7,966 nt of DNA, taken from the NCBI GenBank assembly GCA_903863315.1, contig CAIPBN010000137.1, positions 1 to 7,966 on the forward strand, in the 5' to 3' direction. The notes beneath the pieces were generated by a model, which was not told the origin of the DNA, made no database searches, and saw nothing but the letters and a program-made list of their open reading frames with translations. This document shows, one piece after another, positions 1 through 4,649 of this stretch; the stretch's first letter is position 1, and every line of letters begins with the position of its first letter. Origin of the DNA: an uncultured Verrucomicrobiota bacterium. Its GTDB lineage: Bacteria; Verrucomicrobiota; Verrucomicrobiia; Limisphaerales; SXTU01. Made by a program: the position numbers and the translations under genes.

Positions 1-2
1 CA

Positions 3-68
3 ATGGCCGCGGCGAAACTCGTCCAGCGATTGGAAACCGTGGTTCAGCCCGCCACAAGCCAAGGCCAT
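3..68 (-). CDS. Possible start of a further gene downstream of the PilX-like gene, cut by the left edge
   Basis: After the TGA stop of the PilX-like gene (77-75), an ATG at 68-66 opens 22 codons without a stop up to the window edge, beginning MALACGGLNHGF. It lies in the same frame as the preceding gene, six bases after its stop, with no Shine-Dalgarno sequence. I do not recognise the peptide. It could be the start of a fourth co-transcribed gene, or simply open sequence downstream of the operon. The upstream stop looks genuine, because the preceding protein ends in a short aromatic/acidic tail that makes a natural C-terminus. Too short to decide. Confidence 0.15.
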   Translation of the reverse strand, partial: MALACGGLNHGFQSLDEFRRGH

Positions 69-74
69 CACCAG

Positions 75-1643
75 TCAGAGTTCCGACCAGGAGTCGATCA
101 CGTAGGAACTGCTGGGGCCGGCCCGGCCGAGGTTCTCGTCGTAGTGGAACTCGAAGTGGCCGTTGAGTTGGGCGGAGCCGACGATGGCCGCGCCCATGAA
201 GTCGGCGCGGTCCGAGCCGCCGCCGTTGAAGCGCATCTCCGCCTGCGGGGCATAAAGAATGCCGATGAACTCCGCATTGCCGCTGAAGGAGGCGCTGGTG
301 CAGGTGGGCAGCCCGTAAATGGTCATGCGCTGCGTGTCGCCCGAGTTGTTCACGTTGGCATTGCCCGAGAAGCTGATGCTGCCGCCCACCCACATCTGGA
401 GGGTAGCGGTGCTGGTGACGGTGATGGCACGACCTCCCGATTGGGACACGTTGCCATCCACCCACAGCCGCGCGTTGCCACGCACGAGCACGTCCGCGTT
501 GTTGATGCCGGAAAGATAGTAGTCACCACTGTCCAGAATGTGGCTGTAATAGGTGGCCGAGGTGTTCGTCGTGTAGCTGTTGGTGGTGTAGCTGAAACTT
601 GTGTAGGTGAAGTTGGTGGAATAGGTCGTGGTCTTGGTCTTGCCCTTGGTGGTGGTGGTGGCAACCACGTTGGTGGTGACCGGGTAGGTGGTGCCAGTGG
701 GGTAGGTGGTGCTGGTGGTGCTGTTGGTGACGACCGGGCTGGTGGAGGACGCTGGATAGGTGACCGAGCTGGCCGACGAGGTGTTGGTGACGACGGTGAT
801 GTTGGTGATCGTGCCGCCGCCGGGGATGGTGTAGCCCGTGGTGAAAGGCACGGAGGCATCTGGGAAGGAGACGTTCAAATCATTCTGTGAATGGCCGGCC
901 TGAATACCCGTGCCACCGCCAGCGATGAAGGCGGCATCACCGATGGCGGCGCTGGGGCCGGTAGAAATTGCTCCAGTCGGGCCGGTGCCACCATTGCCGT
1001 AGATGGTGCCTTGGGAACCGAGGGACAGGTTGCCTTCCACAGAACCAACGGAACCATTGTCATTCCGACGTGAAGGATCGTAGCGACCGTTGTTGCTGCG
1101 GGCCGGGTTTTGCGAGTCGTAGCTGTCGGACAAAATCTGGCCGTTCCAAGCGATGTTGCCCCGCGCGACGAGTCCCCGGGTGAAGAGCGAGCTGCCAGCG
1201 GTGCGCACCTGGATGGTGCGGAAAATCAGGTCGTTCGTGGTCAGTGGCTTGGGCAAGCCGCCCTGCACGGTGAAGGTGGGCGTGCTCCCGGGCTGGATGG
1301 CGGCTAGATAGTTGCCGCCGTTCAAGCTCCGGGAACGATAGTAAACCGTGCCGCTCAAAGTGACACCGTTGCTCAGGGCCAGACCGGTGGTGCTGGTGCT
1401 CCAGCCTTGGCTGCCCAAGTTGGTGCTGTTGAGGTAGGCATGGGTGAAGGCCTCCTCCAGTCCGGCCTCGGCCAGCGGGACGCAGGAATTCCAAACCCCT
1501 GAACGGATCACGGAGCGGTGCTGGGCGCTGCTCAGGTCCATGAACGCCGCAAGGGTGAGGCCGATGATCATCCCAATCATCAAGGTGACCACGAGCACGC
1601 TGCCGGCGCGACGTGACGAGTGGGGGGAAGAATGAATTTTCAT
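75..1643 (-). CDS. PilX-like prepilin with Ser/Thr-rich linker and C-terminal DUF7305-like beta domain
   Basis: 522 aa, starting at an ATG 7 nt after the stop of the PilW-like gene. Residues 1-14 form a basic leader ending RRAG, followed by a hydrophobic helix (about 15-34, SVLVVTLMIGM). The leader could be cut by prepilin peptidase after Gly14. The usual Glu at +5 is absent (Val19), as in PilX and GspK type minor pilins. The segment LAEAGLEEAF (57-66) is typical of PilX-like N-terminal helices. Residues about 278-366 are almost only Thr, Ser, Tyr, Val, Asn and Pro, with a small basic patch KGKTK (333-337). Residues about 385-505 alternate short beta strands with Gly/Asn turns (VRGN, VDGN, FSGNA, YAPQAEM) and end FHYDENL, which resembles the DUF7305 domain of PilX-like proteins. 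The predicted role is a surface or tip component of a type IV pilus or pseudopilus. The pilin-like class is well supported; the exact apparatus is not. Confidence 0.8.
   Translation of the reverse strand: MKIHSSPHSSRRAGSVLVVTLMIGMIIGLTLAAFMDLSSAQHRSVIRSGVWNSCVPLAEAGLEEAFTHAYLNSTNLGSQGWSTSTTGLALSNGVTLSGTVYYRSRSLNGGNYLAAIQPGSTPTFTVQGGLPKPLTTNDLIFRTIQVRTAGSSLFTRGLVARGNIAWNGQILSDSYDSQNPARSNNGRYDPSRRNDNGSVGSVEGNLSLGSQGTIYGNGGTGPTGAISTGPSAAIGDAAFIAGGGTGIQAGHSQNDLNVSFPDASVPFTTGYTIPGGGTITNITVVTNTSSASSVTYPASSTSPVVTNSTTSTTYPTGTTYPVTTNVVATTTTKGKTKTTTYSTNFTYTSFSYTTNSYTTNTSATYYSHILDSGDYYLSGINNADVLVRGNARLWVDGNVSQSGGRAITVTSTATLQMWVGGSISFSGNANVNNSGDTQRMTIYGLPTCTSASFSGNAEFIGILYAPQAEMRFNGGGSDRADFMGAAIVGSAQLNGHFEFHYDENLGRAGPSSSYVIDSWSEL
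546..812 (-). repeat. Low-complexity Thr/Ser-coding tract inside the PilX-like gene
   Basis: On the coding strand this stretch is dominated by ACC, ACN, TCN and GTN codons, so the plus strand reads as runs of GGT and GTG (clearest at 640-725). It encodes about 89 residues rich in Thr and Ser with Tyr, Val and Asn, including imperfect short repeats such as SYTTN-SYTTN (residues 351-360) and several TTYP units (313-321). It separates the N-terminal pilin-like part from the C-terminal beta-rich domain and probably acts as an extended stalk or linker. The composition is prone to length change by slippage. Confidence 0.7.
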
Positions 1644-1650
1644 GGGTGGC

Positions 1651-2199
1651 TCAATCTTGTTTCCGCATCACGATCTTGGCGGTCTGAATGCTTTCCGTGT
1701 TGAGCGCCTGGCCGAGAATGGTCCGGGAGCATGTCCAGTTCAGCTTGATGAGCTTGGCTCCGGCGGCGTTGGTCACCACAAACTGGTCCCACGAATTGGA
1801 CACATTGTTGCGCCCATACACGGTGAAGGTCAGGGAGTCGCACTCCTGCAAGAGCACCTCCCGATTGTTGCCGGATCGGCGCACGAGTTGGCGCGTGTCT
1901 GGGTTAAAGGTGTAGGTGATGTTGCTGCGGCCGCGGGAGGAATTGAATTGCAGTTCAGTGGAGGTGAACGAGACGAGGTCGGTGGCCTGTCGGATGTCCT
2001 GCGACAACTTGTCCACTGCGGTGCGACTGTAGCGGTCCAAATCCGCGTAGTTGGTCAACGCGGCGAGGCTGCGGGAGTTGTAAACCATCAATGACCCGGC
2101 CGCGACCAGGATCATGGAGCCGATGGCCGTGGCCACCAGCACCTCCACGAGCGTCATGGCCTGCCGGGCGCGGTTAGTAGATGTAGTTCTGAATTCCAT
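1651..2199 (-). CDS. PilW-like prepilin-type N-terminal cleavage/methylation protein
   Basis: 182 aa from the ATG at 2199. The leader (residues 1-14, basic, ending RARQA) precedes MTLVEVLVATAIGSMILVAAG, a classic type IV prepilin helix. Cleavage is predicted between Ala14 and Met15, leaving Glu19 at the +5 position required for pilin assembly. Ala rather than Gly at -1 is less common but tolerated by prepilin peptidases. The rest has the PilW-like layout: a helix with LDRYSRTAVDKLSQDIRQA (54-72), then a beta-rich domain with TYTFNPDTRQLVRR and LIKLNWTCSRT. An ATG at 2244 would lengthen the leader by 15 residues; 2199 gives the normal leader length. The start overlaps the end of the PilV-like gene by 26 nt, suggesting translational coupling. 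The likely role is a minor pilin or pseudopilin in the inner-membrane priming complex of a type IV pilus-like machine. Confidence 0.85.
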   Translation of the reverse strand: MEFRTTSTNRARQAMTLVEVLVATAIGSMILVAAGSLMVYNSRSLAALTNYADLDRYSRTAVDKLSQDIRQATDLVSFTSTELQFNSSRGRSNITYTFNPDTRQLVRRSGNNREVLLQECDSLTFTVYGRNNVSNSWDQFVVTNAAGAKLIKLNWTCSRTILGQALNTESIQTAKIVMRKQD

Positions 2200-2686
2200 A
2201 TTGGCCGACAAAAGTGGTGAGGGTCTGGGAACGGGCCACGCCATTGGTCCAGTTGAGAGTAATGGTCACCCGCTTCATGGAGTTGGAGTAGTTTTCGGTG
2301 AATCCGGAGTTGGCGATGGAAACCGTGCCGTAATACGTGAAGCCGCTGCCCGTGGCATTGGTGCTGACGGTGCTGTCGCTGTAGTTGGTCGTGGCCGGGA
2401 AGAAACTTTCCGAGAAAGTGGAGGGAATATAGGAGGTGGAGGTTCCGAAGGTGGCGATCTGGTACCAACTGTAGAGGCGCAGCGTCTCTGCCTTGTCGAT
2501 GAGCACCTGGGTCGCCCGGAGGTTTTCCCGGGACGAGTTCAGCGCGCCAAAGCCCGCTGTGATGCCTGCGTATAGCGAGACAAACAGGACGCCGACGATG
2601 CACGCCGCCACCAGTGCCTCCACTATGCTAAAGGCGAGGACGCCACGATCCGGCGAGGGCAGGGGGTTATGCGGGCGTAGTTTCAT
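2174..2686 (-). CDS. PilV-like prepilin-type N-terminal cleavage/methylation protein
   Basis: 170 aa from the ATG at 2686. Residues 1-18 are a leader (MKLRPHNPLPSPDRGVLA) followed by FSIVEALVAACIVGVLFVSLYAG, a type IV prepilin helix. The predicted cut is between Ala18 and Phe19, with Glu23 at +5. The following helix (GFGALNSSRENLRATQVL) and the small beta-rich C-terminal domain ending GQYGIQNYIY fit PilV/GspI-like minor pilins. Earlier in-frame non-ATG starts exist: GTG at 2713 adds nine residues and a GTG two codons upstream adds two. The ATG is preferred for a compact leader, but no strong Shine-Dalgarno sequence decides it. This is the first gene of the three-gene minus-strand cluster and probably carries the promoter-proximal position. 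PilV, PilW and PilX-like genes in this order are known from type IV pilus minor pilin operons. Confidence 0.83.
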   Translation of the reverse strand: MKLRPHNPLPSPDRGVLAFSIVEALVAACIVGVLFVSLYAGITAGFGALNSSRENLRATQVLIDKAETLRLYSWYQIATFGTSTSYIPSTFSESFFPATTNYSDSTVSTNATGSGFTYYGTVSIANSGFTENYSNSMKRVTITLNWTNGVARSQTLTTFVGQYGIQNYIY

Positions 2687-2989
2687 GAGCACGAATTCCA
2701 CTCGGCAGTCCACAGAACGTCCGGTGTGCTGGCGTCCACGTTCAGCAGGTGAGGGGCCATGCTCAAGGAGGCATTAGGCTCTATTAAAATAGGGCCTAAA
2801 AAACCTACTTCAATGGGGCAAGCGCTAAATCGCGTCATACCGGTCACGGTGATGGTTTGGCGCAATAATGTGGTTCTGCTTTGTGGCGGAGTGGTTGTGA
2901 AAAAGTTGGGTGGCAATTTTCAGTGGCCTGGGAGGTTTCTGGGCTCGTGGCGTTGCTTCACTGAGCCGCACCCGATACTCTGCGGCCTG
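2687..2989. other. Divergent intergenic region between the prepilin cluster and the sulfatase
   Basis: About 300 nt separate the two divergent starts, so promoters for both units should lie here. It is more AT-rich near 2775-2815 than its surroundings. Plus strand: AATAAT (2864-2869) is a 5/6 match to a sigma70 -10 box, but the matching -35 is poor. Open frames run through on both strands. The plus-strand frame from ATG 2759 is the N-terminal extension of the sulfatase frame and precedes its signal peptide, so it is not considered coding. An AAGGAGG at 2765-2771 is not followed by a start codon at usable distance. Confidence 0.6.
2775..2798. promoter_or_regulatory. Inverted repeat over a candidate minus-strand promoter -10 region
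   Basis: TAGGCTCTAT (2775-2784) pairs with ATAGGGCCTA (2789-2798) around a TAAA loop: 10 pairs with one G-T. It is not a classical terminator: on the plus strand it is followed by A residues, and on the minus strand the T run comes before it. On the minus strand, TTGAAG (2813-2808, 4/6 to a -35) is followed after 19 nt by TTTAAT (2788-2783, 5/6 to a -10), or after 16 nt by TATTTT. The repeat therefore covers the possible -10 of the prepilin operon and could be an operator. The spacings are not ideal and the AT-richness makes chance matches likely. Confidence 0.3.
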
Positions 2990-4447
2990 ATGTTCCGCCG
3001 GTCCGCATGTATTTTCGCGCTACTTCACGTCCTGTGCGGCCTATGTGCCGCCGCCTCGCGCCCACCCAACATCCTTCTCATTCTTGCCGATGATCTCGGC
3101 TACGCGGAGCTCGGCTGCCAAGGTGCGAAGGACATTCCCACGCCGCACCTTGATTCGCTCGCGCGCCAGGGCGTGCGCTGCACGGCAGGCTACGTTACGG
3201 CCTCCTTTTGCACGCCGTCGCGGGCTGGGCTGCTCACGGGACGGAATCAGACGCGCTTCGGGCACGAGTTGAACGTCGTCGGGCGGCAGAACCTCGACCC
3301 CGCCATCGGCCTGCCGCTCACGGAGAAGACCCTCGCCGACCACCTCAAGGCGCGCGGTTACGCCACCGGCTGCATCGGCAAATGGCACCTTGGTGCGACC
3401 GAGGCATTTCACCCGCAACGGCGGGGCTTCGACGAGTTCTTCGGCTTCCTACACGAGGGCCATTTCTACGTGCCCGGTCCGCCGTGGACGGGCGTGACAA
3501 CCTGGCTGCGCACGAACGCTCTCCCAACCGGCGCCGGCCCGCGCCTCACGCAAGGCGACGTGATTTTCTCCACGCATCTGAAGACCACCGAGCCGCGCTA
3601 CGACGACCACAACCCGCTCTTGCTCGGCACGCAGCCCGTCACGGAGCGCGAGTATCTCACCGACGCGCTCGCCCGCGAATCGGTCGCGTTCATCGGGCGG
3701 CATCGCGCGGAGCCGTTCTTCCTCTATCTCGCCTTCAATGCGCCGCACAGCCCCATGCAGGCTCCGCCGAAATATCTCAACCGTTTCGCGCACCTCCCGG
3801 ACATCCACCGCCGCCTCTTCGCCGCGATGGTCTCGGCGATGGACGATGCCGTGGGGGCTGTGCTCGCCAAGCTGCGCGAAGAAAAGCTCGAGGAGCAAAC
3901 GCTCATCGTCTTCCTCAGCGACAACGGCGGGCCGACGGCGGAACTCACCTCCAGCAACGCGCCCTTCAGCGGCGGCAAGGGTTCCTTCCTCGAAGGCGGC
4001 CTCCGCGTGCCGTTCCTCGTGCAATGGAAAGGCCAGTTCCCGGCGGGCAAAAACTTCGCGTCGCCGGTCAGTGCCCTGGACCTCGCGCCGACGTTCCTCG
4101 CGGCGGCGGAAATCTCTCCCAGCAGGAGCCGCCTCATGTCGGCACCTTTCAGGGCGTTGGAAGGTTTCAACCTCCTCCCGCACCTGCGCGGCGAAACACC
4201 GCCGCCCCCGCGCCCGCTCTTCTGGCGCATGGGCCGCCAGGCCGCGACCCGCGACGGCGATTGGAAGCTCCTCCGCACCGGCGACCAGCCCTGGCAGCTC
4301 TTCAACCTCGCCACCGACCCCGCCGAGCAGACCAACCTTGCCGCCGAGAAACCCGCCGTGGTCGAGCAACTCGCCGCCGCGTGGATTAAGTGGAACCAGC
4401 AAAACATTCCGCCGCTTTGGGGCTTGCCGCCAGGCACGAAGAGGTAG
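2990..4447 (+). CDS. Secreted formylglycine-dependent sulfatase
   Basis: 485 aa from the ATG at 2990, which directly begins a Sec signal peptide (MFRRSACIFALLHVLCGLCAA, cut probably just before SRPPN). The protein belongs to the sulfatase branch of the alkaline phosphatase superfamily and should hydrolyse sulfate esters outside the cytoplasm. Visible motifs are: metal-binding ILADDLG (Asp34, Asp35); the signature CTPSRAGLLTGR with Cys74 as the formylglycine precursor and Arg78; GKWHLG (Lys131, His133); APHSP (His253); LSDNGG (Asp311, Asn312); and SGGKG (Lys330). The C-terminal part has the usual GDWKLL and LFNLATDPAEQTNL segments. All catalytic positions are present and the length is normal. 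The Cys-type signature requires a formylglycine-generating enzyme, not seen in this window. The substrate cannot be read from the sequence; sulfated polysaccharides are the usual targets in this phylum. The ORF extends upstream in frame to 2759, but that part looks non-coding. A likely terminator follows the stop. Confidence 0.95.
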   Translation: MFRRSACIFALLHVLCGLCAAASRPPNILLILADDLGYAELGCQGAKDIPTPHLDSLARQGVRCTAGYVTASFCTPSRAGLLTGRNQTRFGHELNVVGRQNLDPAIGLPLTEKTLADHLKARGYATGCIGKWHLGATEAFHPQRRGFDEFFGFLHEGHFYVPGPPWTGVTTWLRTNALPTGAGPRLTQGDVIFSTHLKTTEPRYDDHNPLLLGTQPVTEREYLTDALARESVAFIGRHRAEPFFLYLAFNAPHSPMQAPPKYLNRFAHLPDIHRRLFAAMVSAMDDAVGAVLAKLREEKLEEQTLIVFLSDNGGPTAELTSSNAPFSGGKGSFLEGGLRVPFLVQWKGQFPAGKNFASPVSALDLAPTFLAAAEISPSRSRLMSAPFRALEGFNLLPHLRGETPPPPRPLFWRMGRQAATRDGDWKLLRTGDQPWQLFNLATDPAEQTNLAAEKPAVVEQLAAAWIKWNQQNIPPLWGLPPGTKR

Positions 4448-4481
4448 AGCGACCCGCGCGCTGGGCCGATTCGTGAGGGCT

Positions 4482-4515
4482 AGTGCAGCAAGCTGGCTTT
4501 GCGCTTTTATTTTTT
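4482..4515 (+). terminator. Likely intrinsic terminator after the sulfatase gene
   Basis: About 35 nt after the sulfatase stop, AGTGC (4482-4486) can pair with GCGCT (4501-4505, one G-T pair) and an inner AAG with CTT around a CTGG loop, with a small internal asymmetry. The arm runs into a T-rich tail, TTTTATTTTTT. The stem is imperfect, but its position and the T tract fit a Rho-independent terminator. It would separate sulfatase transcription from the next gene. Confidence 0.55.
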
Positions 4516-4575
4516 GAGGTTTGAATGCCCCCGAAATTCTCACCGTCGGACACGCAGCCTTCGCCCTGTTGTGAT

Positions 4576-4616
4576 CGCCAAGCCAGCGTTCGGAAGGAAC
4601 GCTTTCCGGCTTGGCG
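4576..4616. repeat. Strong bulged hairpin (16 bp) upstream of the cytochrome-type gene
   Basis: Outer arms CGCCAAGCC (4576-4584) and GGCTTGGCG (4608-4616) are perfectly complementary over 9 bp. Inside them AGCGTTC (4585-4591) and GAACGCT (4597-4603) form 7 more pairs around a GGAAG loop. Four unpaired bases, TTCC (4604-4607), sit on the 3' side and could alternatively pair with the loop GGAA. There is no T tract, so it is not an intrinsic terminator. It could be a dispersed intergenic palindrome of REP type or a regulatory element of the downstream operon. No second copy was noticed in this window. Confidence 0.6.
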
Positions 4617-4639
4617 GATGCGTGAAGGCCAAACTTAAT
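4611..4639 (+). promoter_or_regulatory. Weak candidate promoter for the cytochrome-type/DUF1501 operon
   Basis: TTGGCG (4611-4616) and CTTAAT (4634-4639), spaced 17 nt, each match the sigma70 hexamers at 4 of 6 positions. The -35 lies in the 3' arm of the hairpin. Transcription would start near 4646, only a few bases before the ATG at 4650, giving a nearly leaderless mRNA. That would agree with the absence of a Shine-Dalgarno sequence. Matches of this quality occur by chance, so this is a suggestion only. Confidence 0.2.
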
Positions 4640-4649
4640 CGTGCATTCT

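Noticed and set aside
640..725. GGT/GTG-rich array as a CRISPR or non-coding tandem repeat
   Set aside because: The units are irregular, lack spacers, and are explained by Thr codons of the PilX-like gene.
3..890. Long plus-strand open frame (about 295 codons) opposite the PilX-like gene
   Set aside because: It is Gly/Val/Ala/Arg-rich because it is the complement of Thr/Ser/Asn codons. The minus-strand protein has clear pilin and DUF7305-like features; this frame has none.
2765..2771. Perfect AAGGAGG ribosome-binding motif
   Set aside because: No ATG, GTG or TTG lies at a usable distance downstream on the plus strand; chance occurrence.
2775..2806. Inverted repeat next to an A6/T6 run as an intrinsic terminator
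   Set aside because: In either direction the T run is on the wrong side of the stem, and the position between divergent starts is not where a terminator is expected.
2683..2916. Minus-strand frame of 77 codons whose stop overlaps the PilV-like ATG by 4 nt (ATGA)
   Set aside because: The overlap resembles a coupled gene, but the frame starts at TTG, has no signal or known motif, and spans the candidate promoter and inverted repeat. Probably chance in a GC-rich spacer.
2759..2989. N-terminal extension of the sulfatase to the ATG at 2759
   Set aside because: The 77 extra residues show no domain and would bury the clear signal peptide that begins at the ATG at 2990.
3208..4389. 393-codon plus-strand frame inside the sulfatase gene
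   Set aside because: Arg/Ala/Pro-rich out-of-frame shadow of the sulfatase, which carries all catalytic motifs in its own frame.
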